Source: SIG607 sp036307305 | GTDB lineage: Bacteria; Bacillota; Clostridia; Oscillospirales; Acutalibacteraceae | Reading direction: 5' to 3' | DNA: 64,000 nucleotides | Assembly (NCBI GenBank): GCA_036307305.1 | Contig: JAXJXV010000010.1 | Coordinates: 128,732-192,731, forward strand | In this document: one piece after another, positions 10,861-20,819 of the stretch | Position numbering within the stretch: position 1 is the first letter of the stretch | How the letters are laid out: each line of letters begins with the position of its first letter | The notes under the pieces: model-generated | The model's database searches: none | Told to the model about the DNA's origin: nothing | What the model saw: only the letters and a program-made list of their open reading frames with translations | Program-made: the position numbers and the translations under genes

Positions 10861-12874
10861 AACTGCTGGCTTTTGCTTTGGCGTAAACAGAGCTGTAAGC
10901 ATTGTAGAGGAACTTGCAAATGAAGGCAAAAAGGTATGTACCTTAGGACCTATTATCCATAACGAACAGCTTGTCGGTGAACTCAAAGAAAAGGGCGTTC
11001 GGGTTATAGAAAGCCCTGAAGAAGCACACGCTGATGAAACTCTCGTTATCCGTTCACACGGGGTACCTGCTGAAATTTTCAGCCGTGCCGAAAAAACGGG
11101 TGCAAAGATTGTGGATGCAACCTGTCCCTTTGTGGCTAAAATTCATTCTATAGTAAAAGAACACTCAAGTGAAAATTCCGTCATTCTTATAGCAGGGGAT
11201 AAAAAACACCACGAGGTAATAGGGATTTGCGGAAATGCAAAAAACAACACCCCGACTTACGTGTTCTCAAATGAACAAGAGCTAAAAGAACTTATGGAAA
11301 ATCACCTTGAATTTGCCGAAAAACAGGTAGTTGCGGTGTCTCAGACTACTTTTAATGCAGAAATTTGGGGCGAATGTCAAAAAATTTTAAAAAAAGGCTA
11401 TACAAACGCGTTGGTTTTTGATACAATATGTAATGCGACTGCGATGCGTCAGCAAGAAGCAGATGAACTTTCAAGGGTCAGCGACTGTATGATAGTCATT
11501 GGCGGACAGCATAGCTCTAATACAGCTAAGCTATTTGATGTTTGTCGGGCTAATTGCAGACACACATATTTCATTTCAACCGTTAAGGATTTAAGGAATG
11601 AAATGTATATGGATAAGAAAAGCATTTCGGTTGTCGCCGGAGCATCTACGCCGGCGCATATCATTAAGGAGGTTATTAAAACCATGTCGGAAAATTTACA
11701 ATCGGTTGAACAGGTAGAAGAGGCTGTTCAGAAAAGCTTTGAGGAAATGACAGATGAAGAGGCATTTGAAGCATCCCTCAGCGCATTAACAGGTGACCAG
11801 AAGGTTATCGGTACAGTTCTTGCTGTTAGTGAGAGCGAGATTCAGGTGGACATCGGAAGAGGTCTTGCCGGTTATATTTCTAAGGAGGAATATTCTTCTG
11901 ACCCTAACGCTGATATCTTAAAGGAAGTTAGCGTTGGCGATACAATGAATCTCATCATTATGCGTACAAATGATCAGGAAGGAACAGTAATGCTCTCCAA
12001 GCGTCGTTTCGATGCTATAGCCGGTTGGGATAATATTGTTGCTGCTAAGGAAAGCGGCGAGATACTTACCGGTATCGTTAAGGACATTATTAAGGGCGGT
12101 GTTACCGTATACAGTAACGGTATCCGCGTTTTCATTCCCGCATCACAGGCTACACTTTCCAAGAGCGAATCTATTGAAGAACTCAAAGGACAGGAGGTTC
12201 GCTTCCGTATAATTGAAATCGGACGCGGCAGAAGAGCAGTAGGCTCTATCCGCAGTATACTTAAGGAAGAGAAAAAGGCCGCTGCCCAGAAGGTATGGGA
12301 AACCATTACCGTTGGCGACCGCTTTACAGGTACTGTTAAATCTCTTACCAGCTATGGCGCATTCGTTGACATTGGCGGCGTTGACGGAATGGTTCACATT
12401 TCCGAGCTTTCCTGGCAGAGAATCAAGAATCCCAGCGAGGTTGTTCTTGTTGGCGATACCGTTGAGGTTTACGTAAAGGCTATCGACACTGAAAAGAAAA
12501 AGATTTCTCTCGGCTATAAGAAGCCTGAGGAAAATCCGTGGGTTATCTTCGAGAAGAACTTTGACGTTGACGATACCATTAAGGCAACTGTTGTAAGTAT
12601 GACTACTTACGGCGCATTTGCCCGTATTATCCCAGGTATTGACGGTCTTATTCACATCTCTCAGATTGCTAATAAGCACGTTAATAAGCCACAGGATGAG
12701 CTTACAATCGGTCAGGAAGTAGAAGCAAAGATTATTGCTGTTGACTACGAGAAGAAACGCGTTAGCCTTTCTATCCGCGCACTTCTTCCTGAGGAGGAAG
12801 CTGTAGAGGAAGCAACTGAGGAAGTAGTTGAAGCTCCCGCAGAGGAAACCCCTGCAGAAGAAACTGCTGAATAA
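10844..12874 (+). CDS. ispH-rpsA: HMBPP reductase (IspH) fused to ribosomal protein S1
   Basis: A 676-residue fusion. Residues 1-280 are IspH, the 4Fe-4S enzyme that makes IPP and DMAPP in the last MEP-pathway step; its three cluster cysteines are seen in AGFCFGV, DATCPFV and DTICNATAMRQ. The C-terminal part carries four S1 RNA-binding repeats starting near 320, 405, 490 and 577 and ends in an acidic, Ala/Glu-rich tail. IspH-S1 fusions are known in Clostridia, so this is lineage-typical. An internal start for a free S1 is possible: GGAGG at 11668-11672 precedes an in-frame ATG at 11683, close to the domain junction. Confidence 0.95.
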   Translation: MITLAKTAGFCFGVNRAVSIVEELANEGKKVCTLGPIIHNEQLVGELKEKGVRVIESPEEAHADETLVIRSHGVPAEIFSRAEKTGAKIVDATCPFVAKIHSIVKEHSSENSVILIAGDKKHHEVIGICGNAKNNTPTYVFSNEQELKELMENHLEFAEKQVVAVSQTTFNAEIWGECQKILKKGYTNALVFDTICNATAMRQQEADELSRVSDCMIVIGGQHSSNTAKLFDVCRANCRHTYFISTVKDLRNEMYMDKKSISVVAGASTPAHIIKEVIKTMSENLQSVEQVEEAVQKSFEEMTDEEAFEASLSALTGDQKVIGTVLAVSESEIQVDIGRGLAGYISKEEYSSDPNADILKEVSVGDTMNLIIMRTNDQEGTVMLSKRRFDAIAGWDNIVAAKESGEILTGIVKDIIKGGVTVYSNGIRVFIPASQATLSKSESIEELKGQEVRFRIIEIGRGRRAVGSIRSILKEEKKAAAQKVWETITVGDRFTGTVKSLTSYGAFVDIGGVDGMVHISELSWQRIKNPSEVVLVGDTVEVYVKAIDTEKKKISLGYKKPEENPWVIFEKNFDVDDTIKATVVSMTTYGAFARIIPGIDGLIHISQIANKHVNKPQDELTIGQEVEAKIIAVDYEKKRVSLSIRALLPEEEAVEEATEEVVEAPAEETPAEETAE

Positions 12875-12885
12875 TTAAAGCTGTT

Positions 12886-12919
12886 AAAAAGCCGAACGGA
12901 TTTCCCGTTCGGCTTTTTG
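12886..12919 (+). terminator. Bidirectional terminator between ispH-rpsA and SbcC-like gene
   Basis: Stem 12891-12899 with 12905-12913 (GCCGAACGG), with A-run before and T-run after, so it can serve both convergent transcripts. Confidence 0.88.
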
Positions 12920-15265
12920 TTATTTAAGAGTTATAAAAGGATATTTTTCGGTATACGTTTTGTGACAGGTGAAGAAAAGCACCTGCTTATCCTTCGCATA
13001 GGAATTTAAAAATTCCATAGCCTTTTCTGCACGGTTATCATCATAACGGTCAAAGGAGTCGTCTAATATCAGCGGTAGCTTCTGACTGTCTCCCGATAAA
13101 AACTCGCTTACCGCAAGACGAAGAGCAAAGTACGCCTGGTCGATAGTGCCGTCTGATAAACTTTGCCAGTCGTTAGTCCCGAAAACATCGGTTTCCTCTA
13201 CGGAAATGTTAAAGCTTTTAGAAACGTTTACACTTTTGTATTTTCCACTTGTTATTGCGCTGAAAATCTCTCCTGTACGTTGTGAAAGTGCGGAGCCGAA
13301 GCTTTCTCTTACCTTAGCAAAAGCATCTGACAGTACCGATGCGGCAATATCAAGACTTTCACAGTAGTCGGATTCCTTTTTAAGCGTTTCGGTAAGAGCG
13401 GCTATTTCTTTTTCAATAATGGTTGGGTGAGTGTGAAATGCAAATTCGGTGGTGGCTCTTGTGCTGTCCTCGGCGATTTTTTGCTTTAAGGAGTCGGCTT
13501 CCTGTTTTTTAAAGAGTAAACGGTTATCAAGCTCGTCGGGGTCACCTACCGAAATAACACCCTCAGGGATGCTACTGAGTTCTTTTTGCGCTTCCTCTAT
13601 ACTTATATCGTCTAAATCGTTTTTAAGCATTGCAAGGCGCATTTGGGCAGCTTCCAACTTGCTCAGGTTGGTTTTGTGAGAAAACAGAATTATCTCCATT
13701 CCCTTGACGGAAACAGCCTTGTCCTGAGATAAAAGCTTAAAGCTTTTCAGAATTTCATCAATGCGGGTGTTCTTTTTATCAAGCTCGTCACAGCACTGCT
13801 TGTATTCCTCGTATTTAGAGGTGAATTTTTCCCCCGCATCTGCTTCTTTTTGTCTTTGAACAGCCTCTTTTGTTGTTAGCTCACTGATTTGAGCGTTTAG
13901 CCGTTCTGCTTTTTCATCAAGTTCTTTTAACTGTGTCTGTGCTTTTTGCAGTTCTTCTTTTAATTCTTCGGCATTGTTAAAGGGCTTTTTCTTCAGCGCA
14001 AAGGTAAGAATAAGCATAATCACAGCCAAAACAGCCGACACGACTAAAACTGGAAGAGTGTACTGCCTAACCAAGAAAGAAGCGCCGCAAAGAATAAGGA
14101 AAAATATAGTTGAAATAAGAAATAAAGGACGGATTTTGGGCTTTTGCAGACTTAGTGCAATCAGCTTATTATTAAGACTTTCACAAAGTTCTTGCTTTTT
14201 ATTTAAGCTGTCATCTGCTTCTTTCAGGGCTGATTTTTTGATTTTTAATTCCTGTGCAATTTCGTCTGCCGTCTGGCCGCCCAGCTTTTCCTTAAGCTGT
14301 TCTATTTCGTTTTCTAATTTTTGGTGACGCTCTTTAACAGCCTCAATGGTTTCGGTTAGTATTTTATACTCGCTTAGTGAAGCTTCTGCCTGACTTACGA
14401 GAAGGTTGGTGATTTCTGTACCGTCAGTACAAACAAGCTTAGAGGAAAGGGAATCAAGGGTACGGGAGGTATCTACAAGCTCTTTAAGCTTGGCGTATCT
14501 TTTTCCGCCCTGTGCCGCCTTTATCTGAGCAGTTAGCTTTGAAATATCACTGTTTATATCATTGAGCATCGCTTTTTTATTTTCTATGCTCAGTTCAAGC
14601 TCACGACGTTTTTGCTCGGTCGCCTTAGCCTCGCTTAAGGAAAGAATAAGCTCGTTGAGTTTTTCTTTGTCGCGGGCAATTTTTCCGCCTCTCTCTGTTT
14701 TTGTGAGAAGTGAATTTCTTGCCTTTTCAAGACGGGAACTGATAGCCTCAAAGGAAACGTCCTCGCTTCCTGTATGGGCTATATTTGAAAGACGGGAGTT
14801 AAGCTCGTCCTGTGCTATAGGATTTTCGGTAATTGCGCCGTGGGAGGAAAGGAAAATACTGCGAAGGGCGGATTCTCTTGTAAGACCGATAAAGCGTTTT
14901 CCAAGGTCGTCCTTACCTGAAAAGCTTTCGCTTTCTCCTGTGGACAGGTCGGTAACGGTTATTTTGTCCGAAGCATTGGTGGATTTGAAAATACGCTCAA
15001 TACGGTATTTGCGGTTGTCCTTTGTGAAGTCAATACTTCCTGCCATAGCTTTGTCGCTTCGGGGAAGATACTTTTTACGTGGATTTATATAAAGCGGGTC
15101 GCTGCTTTTTGCATTTGAACCGTAGAACATCATAATTATAAAGTTCATCAGCGTGGTTTTGCCGTCTTCGTTTTCGCCGTAAATAACGTTAAGAGAATGG
15201 GAAAAATCAAAGGTTTTATCCTCGAATTTTCCGAAGGCAGAAATATAAACTGAATCAATCTTCAT
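12920..15265 (-). CDS. SbcC/YhaN-like coiled-coil ATPase with central membrane helices
   Basis: A 781-residue SMC/Rad50-type ATPase. Walker A GENEDGKTT lies near 30-38; signature/Walker B elements lie at the C-terminus (QAYFALRLAVSEF, then LPLILDDSFDRYDD). Long coiled coils flank two hydrophobic helices at about 379-399 and 405-425, which is the YhaN-like rather than classical SbcC plan and suggests membrane attachment. It pairs with the SbcD-like nuclease upstream (11-nt overlap), so together they are likely a DNA end-processing complex. ATG at 15265 is preferred over a TTG at 15274 because GGGGAGG is then 9 nt away. Confidence 0.85.
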   Translation of the reverse strand: MKIDSVYISAFGKFEDKTFDFSHSLNVIYGENEDGKTTLMNFIIMMFYGSNAKSSDPLYINPRKKYLPRSDKAMAGSIDFTKDNRKYRIERIFKSTNASDKITVTDLSTGESESFSGKDDLGKRFIGLTRESALRSIFLSSHGAITENPIAQDELNSRLSNIAHTGSEDVSFEAISSRLEKARNSLLTKTERGGKIARDKEKLNELILSLSEAKATEQKRRELELSIENKKAMLNDINSDISKLTAQIKAAQGGKRYAKLKELVDTSRTLDSLSSKLVCTDGTEITNLLVSQAEASLSEYKILTETIEAVKERHQKLENEIEQLKEKLGGQTADEIAQELKIKKSALKEADDSLNKKQELCESLNNKLIALSLQKPKIRPLFLISTIFFLILCGASFLVRQYTLPVLVVSAVLAVIMLILTFALKKKPFNNAEELKEELQKAQTQLKELDEKAERLNAQISELTTKEAVQRQKEADAGEKFTSKYEEYKQCCDELDKKNTRIDEILKSFKLLSQDKAVSVKGMEIILFSHKTNLSKLEAAQMRLAMLKNDLDDISIEEAQKELSSIPEGVISVGDPDELDNRLLFKKQEADSLKQKIAEDSTRATTEFAFHTHPTIIEKEIAALTETLKKESDYCESLDIAASVLSDAFAKVRESFGSALSQRTGEIFSAITSGKYKSVNVSKSFNISVEETDVFGTNDWQSLSDGTIDQAYFALRLAVSEFLSGDSQKLPLILDDSFDRYDDNRAEKAMEFLNSYAKDKQVLFFTCHKTYTEKYPFITLK

Positions 15266-16376
15266 CAAAACCAACCTCCCCGTTAAAGCTTTTAAGCCCT
15301 ATTTCAAGAGCATTAATATATTTTTCTTTTTCGCTTTCCTGCGCGGTATTTATTTTATCAAGCATAATAGAGGTAAAATAACCTTTAAGGGTATTTTCCT
15401 GCGCTAAAAGTTCAAGGTTAATATCCTCGGTTATCTCGTTTTTTATTTTTATAAAATCTACAAAAGAGGAAAGCTCAGCTACAAGAGAAGCGGTATCAAT
15501 AAGCACAGAATTCTTAACCTTACCTTTAAGGGTGACTCTGAAATAGTTATGAGCAAAATCCCCGTCTGTCTGACGGATTTTATCCTTTATCGCCTCTAAA
15601 ACATTTTCACAGTCGGTCAGGTCAACGTTGATACAGTAATGGGTACGCTGTGCGGTGGGAACAAAGTCAAGCTCGGCTTTGCCTTTTTTGATTTCGCCCA
15701 TATAAACGCCCTTTTCACCACTTTCGTCGAAGCCCTGTCCCTCAGGACAGCCGCAATATGCAAGGGCGGTAGTTCCCATATACTGCACTTCGCTTCTTGT
15801 ATGAACGTGGCCAAGGGCTATATAATCCATACCGCTGTATTTAACAAATTCGGGAGTAACAGGGCGGTAGTGAGAATTCATATCTGCTCTTGCTTCGCCG
15901 TGAATGACCATAAGATTAACAAAATCGTCCTGTTCGGGCTGGATAGAAAAACGGTTGCTACCTTCACAGTAAACACCGTCAAAGGAGGCGCCATATACTC
16001 TGCAGCCAAGACTTTCAAGGGTAATTACACTGTCCTTTGAGGGAAGAATAAAAACATTCTCAGGTAAAGCTCTGTTTGAAAAAGGTGAATCAGCAGTAAG
16101 CGGGTCGTGATTACCCGTAGCAATAATTGCTTTGGTGTTTTTTAGTTCACACAACAAATCAAACACCTTATTTACAAGAGCAGTTTCCACCTGATTGCTG
16201 TCGAACAGGTCACCTGCAATAAGAAGTAGCTGTACCTGGTTTTCGTTGCAAAGACCTATTATTTTTTCAAAGGTTTTGACCGTTTCATAGCGTCGTACGG
16301 CGGCATCAGAGCCAAGATAACTGCACTGAGCGCCGATGTGCAGGTCGGCGGTATGAAGTATTTTGACCGATTTCAT
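15255..16376 (-). CDS. SbcD/YhaO-like metallophosphoesterase (DNA nuclease)
   Basis: A 373-residue calcineurin-type phosphoesterase, the Mre11/SbcD partner of the adjacent ATPase. Metal-binding motifs in order: TADLHIG, AGDLFDS, TGNHDPL, VIHGEA and ALGHVHTR. A C-terminal capping region follows. The pair probably cleaves DNA ends and hairpins, as SbcCD and Mre11-Rad50 do. It is transcribed leftward from an AT-rich divergent region shared with the DUF951 gene. Confidence 0.88.
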   Translation of the reverse strand: MKSVKILHTADLHIGAQCSYLGSDAAVRRYETVKTFEKIIGLCNENQVQLLLIAGDLFDSNQVETALVNKVFDLLCELKNTKAIIATGNHDPLTADSPFSNRALPENVFILPSKDSVITLESLGCRVYGASFDGVYCEGSNRFSIQPEQDDFVNLMVIHGEARADMNSHYRPVTPEFVKYSGMDYIALGHVHTRSEVQYMGTTALAYCGCPEGQGFDESGEKGVYMGEIKKGKAELDFVPTAQRTHYCINVDLTDCENVLEAIKDKIRQTDGDFAHNYFRVTLKGKVKNSVLIDTASLVAELSSFVDFIKIKNEITEDINLELLAQENTLKGYFTSIMLDKINTAQESEKEKYINALEIGLKSFNGEVGFDED

Positions 16377-16452
16377 AAAACAAATTACCTCAACTTTGTC
16401 GTAATTATGTATTTATTATACTATTTTGACGGCATAAAGGCAATAAATATTA

Positions 16453-16481
16453 TTGCTATATTTGTGAAAATATTGTATAAT
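16453..16481 (+). promoter_or_regulatory. Sigma-A promoter of DUF951-prfA operon
   Basis: TTGCTA (16453-16458), 17-bp spacer and TATAAT (16476-16481), 34 bases before the DUF951 start. Confidence 0.75.
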
Positions 16482-16514
16482 AATATAGAATATGGAAATA
16501 CGGAGGAAGTATCT

Positions 16515-16700
16515 ATGGATGTACAGGTAAACGATATTTTGCAAATGAAGAAAAAACATCCCTGCGGAAATGATAAATTTGTTGTTCTTAGAATAGGTAT
16601 GGATTTTCGTATCAGATGCACAGGCTGTGGGAGAGAGGTTATGCTTCCAAGACTTACCTGTGAAAAAAGTATAAAGAAAATTATTCGTGAGGAAATTTAA
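16515..16700 (+). CDS. DUF951 family small protein (YyzM-like)
   Basis: A 61-residue protein with HPCGNDKF, a basic central strand ([21 protein letters not shown]) and a CTGC half-knuckle, which are the hallmarks of DUF951. The family is widespread in Firmicutes and its role is unknown; the fold suggests a small nucleic-acid- or metal-binding protein. ATG at 16515 has GGAGGA at 16502-16507. It is 2 nt from prfA, so it is co-expressed with translation-termination genes. Confidence 0.85.
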   Translation: MDVQVNDILQMKKKHPCGNDKFVVLRIGMDFRIRCTGCGREVMLPRLTCEKSIKKIIREEI

Positions 16701-16702
16701 GT

Positions 16703-17779
16703 ATGTTTGAAAAATTAGAGGCTGCTGTAAGCAGATATGAGGAAATGGGTATGCTTCTTACCCGTCCTGAAGTTATTAATGACAGTGCGCAGTATACAAA
16801 ACTCAGCAAGGAATACAGTCAGATGACCCCTATTGTTGAAAAGTATACTCAGTATAAAAATGCTGTAAACAGCGAAAAAGAGGCAAGAGAGCTTCTTGAC
16901 GGAGGCGGTCTTGATAAGGAATTCAAAGAGCTTGTAGAGGAAGAACTGAAGGAAGCGGCTGCAAAGGTAAAAATATTTGCCGACGAGCTTAAAATTCTTC
17001 TTTTGCCCAAAGACCCTAATGATGATAAAAACGTTATCGTTGAAATCAGAGCGGGAGCTGGTGGAGAGGAATCGGCTCTTTTTGCCGCCTCTCTTTTCAG
17101 AATGTATTCTATGTACGCTGAAAAAATGCGCTGGGGAATTGAAATCATTAATGAAAGCGAAACCGAGCTTGGCGGATATAAGGAAATTTCCTTTTCCATT
17201 GAGGGCGTCGGCGCATATTCCCGTATGAAATACGAAAGCGGTGTTCACCGCGTACAGCGTGTACCTGATACCGAAACTCAGGGAAGAATTCATACCTCAA
17301 CCACAACGGTAGCCGTACTTCCCGAGGCTGAAGAGGTTGAATTTGAGCTTGACCCCAAGGACCTTAAGATAGATACCTTCAGAAGCAGTGGCGCAGGCGG
17401 TCAGCATATTAACAAGACCTCTTCTGCTATCCGCGTTACCCATCTTCCTACGGGTATGGTGGTTGAGTGTCAGGATGAAAGAAGCCAGTTCAAAAATAAG
17501 GATAAGGCATTAAAGGTGCTTCGCTCACGCCTTTTCGAACAAGCACAGAGAGAACAGGACGAGGCTATTGCCTCTGACAGAAAATCTCAGGTCGGTACGG
17601 GTGACAGAAGCGAGAGAATAAGAACCTACAACTTCCCACAGGGCAGGGTTACCGACCACAGAATAGGTCTTACACTTTATAAAATAGAGCAGATTATGAA
17701 CGGCGATATAGATGAGGTCGTAGATGCGCTTATCACCTATTACAGAGCCGAAATGCTGAAAAATGAGGAAAATAATTAA
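16703..17779 (+). CDS. prfA: Peptide chain release factor 1
   Basis: RF1 recognises UAA and UAG stop codons and triggers peptidyl-tRNA hydrolysis. It has 358 residues, the catalytic GGQ in [17 protein letters not shown] near 232, and the RF1-type peptide-anticodon region. One-base overlap with sua5. Confidence 0.97.
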   Translation: MFEKLEAAVSRYEEMGMLLTRPEVINDSAQYTKLSKEYSQMTPIVEKYTQYKNAVNSEKEARELLDGGGLDKEFKELVEEELKEAAAKVKIFADELKILLLPKDPNDDKNVIVEIRAGAGGEESALFAASLFRMYSMYAEKMRWGIEIINESETELGGYKEISFSIEGVGAYSRMKYESGVHRVQRVPDTETQGRIHTSTTTVAVLPEAEEVEFELDPKDLKIDTFRSSGAGGQHINKTSSAIRVTHLPTGMVVECQDERSQFKNKDKALKVLRSRLFEQAQREQDEAIASDRKSQVGTGDRSERIRTYNFPQGRVTDHRIGLTLYKIEQIMNGDIDEVVDALITYYRAEMLKNEENN

Positions 17780-18798
17780 TGGAAACGTTAAAGCTTTATC
17801 TTGAAAAGGATAGAGAAAAAAGTATAAAAAAAGCAGCCGAAATACTTAAAAACGGCGGAATAGTTGCTATTCCTACCGAAACGGTTTACGGTCTTGCGGC
17901 ATCTTGTCGGGACAGTGCTGCTATAAAAAAGGTTTTTGAGGCTAAGGGCAGACCGCAGGATAATCCCCTTATCGTTCATATAGACAGTATGGATATGCTC
18001 TCTGTTGTTGCAGAAAACATATCGCCAAAAGCCTATGAGTGCGCCCGTCTTTTCTGGCCGGGACCTTTTACAATGGTACTTAAATCTTCAGGGTATGTGA
18101 GTGAGTGTGTTTCGGCAGGACTTGATACCGTAGCCGTACGTATGCCGCAAAATGAAATAGCAAGACAGATAATAAAAGAAAGCGGTATACCCTTGGCGGC
18201 GCCGTCGGCAAATATTTCAGGCTCACCCAGTCCCGTAACAAGCGGTCACGTGTTGGATGACCTTGACGGTAAAATTGATGCGGTTATTATGGGTGACAGA
18301 TGTGATGTGGGTGTTGAATCAACTGTAATTGCAGTATACGGAGATAACGCTACTCTTTTAAGACCCGGCGCGGTTACCGTGGAAATGTTAAAAAAGGTAT
18401 TCCCAAATCTTAAAATTGATAAAGCAATTTTAAGTCAGCCCGAAAAAGACCAGAAGGTCGCATCTCCCGGTATGAAGTATAAACACTATGCTCCCGCTAC
18501 CGATTTATATCTTATTGAGTCAAGCAGTGAAAAATTCTGCGATTTTGTCAATACTAAAAATGACGGAGTTGCTCTTTGCTTCAGAGAGGAAGCAGAAAAA
18601 ATAAAAATACCTACGTTTATTTACGGCAAAGAAAATGACGAAGAAGCAATGGCGTACGAGCTTTTCGGGTTGCTCAGAACCCTTGACGATAAGAAAATAC
18701 AAAAGGCTTACGTTCACGCGCCAAGTAAAAGCGGTGTGGGACTTGCCGTGTATAACCGACTTATCCGCGCCTGCGCTTTTAAAGTGGTGAGCTTATGA
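17779..18798 (+). CDS. ywlC: L-threonylcarbamoyladenylate synthase (Sua5/YwlC)
   Basis: Makes threonylcarbamoyl-AMP from threonine, bicarbonate and ATP for the t6A37 modification of ANN-decoding tRNAs. Residues 1-200 form the YrdC domain (AIPTETVYGLAA; KGRPQDNPLIVH; APSANISGSPSP; GVESTVI). A C-terminal Sua5 domain follows an SPGMKYKHYAP linker, so this is the two-domain Sua5 form, 339 residues, and not the short TsaC. The operon with prfA is common in Firmicutes. Confidence 0.95.
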   Translation: METLKLYLEKDREKSIKKAAEILKNGGIVAIPTETVYGLAASCRDSAAIKKVFEAKGRPQDNPLIVHIDSMDMLSVVAENISPKAYECARLFWPGPFTMVLKSSGYVSECVSAGLDTVAVRMPQNEIARQIIKESGIPLAAPSANISGSPSPVTSGHVLDDLDGKIDAVIMGDRCDVGVESTVIAVYGDNATLLRPGAVTVEMLKKVFPNLKIDKAILSQPEKDQKVASPGMKYKHYAPATDLYLIESSSEKFCDFVNTKNDGVALCFREEAEKIKIPTFIYGKENDEEAMAYELFGLLRTLDDKKIQKAYVHAPSKSGVGLAVYNRLIRACAFKVVSL

Positions 18799-19382
18799 AA
18801 AATATTATAGGTCTTACAGGTCCTACAGGTTCGGGGAAAAGCAGTTTTTCTCTTATGGCAAAAGAAAAGGGAATGACCGTAATCGACTGCGATAAAATAT
18901 CCCGTGAGGTTACGAAGAAAAACGGGGAATGTCTTGAAAAACTGAAGATTGCTTTTGGCAACGATATAGTTAATAACGGTGAGCTTGACAGAAAACTGTT
19001 GGCAAGTAGAGCTTTTTCTGACAGCAAAAATAAAAGTAAGCTTGAAGAAATTATTTTCCCCTTTATAATTGACAGGGTGCTTTACTATATTGATTGTGCG
19101 GTAAGTAAGGACATAATTCTTGATGCGCCTACGCTTTTTGAAAGCGGAATTGATGAGCTTTGTTCTTCTGTAGTGGCTGTAATTGCCCCCTTTGATATGC
19201 GCAAGGAAAGAATAATAAACAGGGATAATTTAAGCGAGGAACAGGCTGTTGTGCGAATGAATGCAGGGAAGCCTGACAGCTTTTACTATGAAAGAACAGA
19301 TTATGTTATTAATAACAACGGCGCACAGCAGGAATTTTTAAACCAGTGTGAAGAAATACTTAAAAAATTGACGGAGGAATAA
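18795..19382 (+). CDS. coaE: Dephospho-CoA kinase
   Basis: Catalyses the last CoA step, 3'-phosphorylation of dephospho-CoA. It has 195 residues, the P-loop GLTGPTGSGKSSF at about 6-18, and the DCDKISREV segment that follows in CoaE. ATGA overlap with sua5. Confidence 0.93.
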   Translation: MKNIIGLTGPTGSGKSSFSLMAKEKGMTVIDCDKISREVTKKNGECLEKLKIAFGNDIVNNGELDRKLLASRAFSDSKNKSKLEEIIFPFIIDRVLYYIDCAVSKDIILDAPTLFESGIDELCSSVVAVIAPFDMRKERIINRDNLSEEQAVVRMNAGKPDSFYYERTDYVINNNGAQQEFLNQCEEILKKLTEE

Positions 19383-19384
19383 TT

Positions 19385-20782
19385 ATGTGTGAAAAAAGTC
19401 AGGCAGCAAAACTTAAAGAAAAACTTTGTATGCAGAAGAAAAGCGCTCTTTTAAGCGCTGATGAAGAAACGGTAAAAAAGGCTTATGAGTTTTGCGAGGA
19501 TTATAAAAAGTTTTTAGACGATGCAAAAACCGAAAGGGAAGCTAACGAGGTAGCTATAGCCTTAGCTAAGGAAAACGGTTTCGTTCCTTTTGTTGAGGGT
19601 AAAGCCTATAAAGCAGGTGACAGGGTTTACTTTGATAATCACGGCAAGGCTGTTGCCTTTGCGGTAATAGGTGAGAAAACGGTGGAAAACGGCGTAAATA
19701 TTACTGCCGCGCATATAGATTCCCCAAGACTTGACCTTAAACCCAATCCTCTTTATGAAGAAATTGATATGGCGCTTTTTAAAACCCACTATTACGGCGG
19801 TATAAAGAAGTATCAGTGGACGGCAGTGCCTCTTGCACTTCACGGAGTTTTTGCTCTCAAAGACGGCAGAGTTTTAAAGGTTAGCATTGGCGAAAAGGAC
19901 GATGAGCCTAAATTTATAGTAAACGATTTGCTTCCCCATCTTGCTCAGGAGCAGTACAAGCGCAGTGTAGGCGAGGTTATAAGAGGCGAGGAGCTTAACG
20001 TTCTTGTCGGCAGTATGCCTTTTAAGGACGATAAGGAAAGCGGTCTTGTTAAGCTTAATATTCTTAATATTCTTTACGAAAAATACGGTATTACCGAGCA
20101 CGATTTCCTGTCTGCTGAGCTTGAGTGCGTACCTGCGGCAAGAGCCTTTGACGTTGGCTTTGACCGTTCTATGATAGGCGCATACGGACAGGATGACAGA
20201 GTTTGCGCTTATCCTGCTCTTCGCGCTATTATTGATGTAAAAACTCCTGAGAAAACAGCAATCGCTATTCTTGCCGATAAGGAAGAAATCGGTTCTGACG
20301 GAAATACGGGACTTAATTCTGCATTCCTTAAATACGTGGTGGGAGATATTGCGAGAATGCAGGGTGCAGAGGTAAGCGTAGCTCTCAGAAATTCAAAATG
20401 TCTTTCTGCTGACGTTAACGCCGCAACCGACCCTACTTTCCAGGACGTTATGGAAAGAAACAACGCCTGTCATATTAACAGAGGCGTATGCGTAACCAAA
20501 TATACAGGCGCAAGAGGAAAGTCGGGTACAAGCGATGCAAATGCTGAGTACGTAGCTTATGTGAGAAATATGCTTGACAGCGCTGAAATTGCATGGCAAA
20601 GCGGAGAGCTTGGTAAGGTTGATGCAGGTGGCGGAGGAACTGTTGCTATGTATATTGCTAACCTCGGAGTAGACGTTATTGACCTTGGCGTTCCCGTTCT
20701 TTCAATGCACGCGCCTATTGAAACTACTTCTAAATTTGACGTTTATATGTGCTACAGAGCAATGTATGAATTCTGCAAATAA
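19385..20782 (+). CDS. M18-family aminopeptidase
   Basis: A 465-residue cytoplasmic dizinc aminopeptidase of the M18 family, which releases N-terminal (often acidic or neutral) residues from peptides. Metal and catalytic elements are visible: AAHIDSPRLDLKP, DKEEIGSDGNTG, and a late VLSMHAPIETTSKFD histidine. It is last in the DUF951-prfA-ywlC-coaE run, 2 nt after coaE, and is closed by a strong terminator. Confidence 0.92.
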   Translation: MCEKSQAAKLKEKLCMQKKSALLSADEETVKKAYEFCEDYKKFLDDAKTEREANEVAIALAKENGFVPFVEGKAYKAGDRVYFDNHGKAVAFAVIGEKTVENGVNITAAHIDSPRLDLKPNPLYEEIDMALFKTHYYGGIKKYQWTAVPLALHGVFALKDGRVLKVSIGEKDDEPKFIVNDLLPHLAQEQYKRSVGEVIRGEELNVLVGSMPFKDDKESGLVKLNILNILYEKYGITEHDFLSAELECVPAARAFDVGFDRSMIGAYGQDDRVCAYPALRAIIDVKTPEKTAIAILADKEEIGSDGNTGLNSAFLKYVVGDIARMQGAEVSVALRNSKCLSADVNAATDPTFQDVMERNNACHINRGVCVTKYTGARGKSGTSDANAEYVAYVRNMLDSAEIAWQSGELGKVDAGGGGTVAMYIANLGVDVIDLGVPVLSMHAPIETTSKFDVYMCYRAMYEFCK

Positions 20783-20784
20783 TA

Positions 20785-20818
20785 AAAATTGCCTAGTTTT
20801 AACTAGGCAATTTTTTTC
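20785..20818 (+). terminator. Bidirectional terminator after M18 gene
   Basis: TTGCCTAG/CTAGGCAA stem with six-base loop, A-run before and T7 after; it serves both convergent genes. Confidence 0.88.
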
Positions 20819-20819
20819 T

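Noticed and set aside
10844..12874. IspH-S1 fusion as a novelty
   Set aside because: This fusion is a known trait of many Clostridia, so it was annotated but not listed as a finding.
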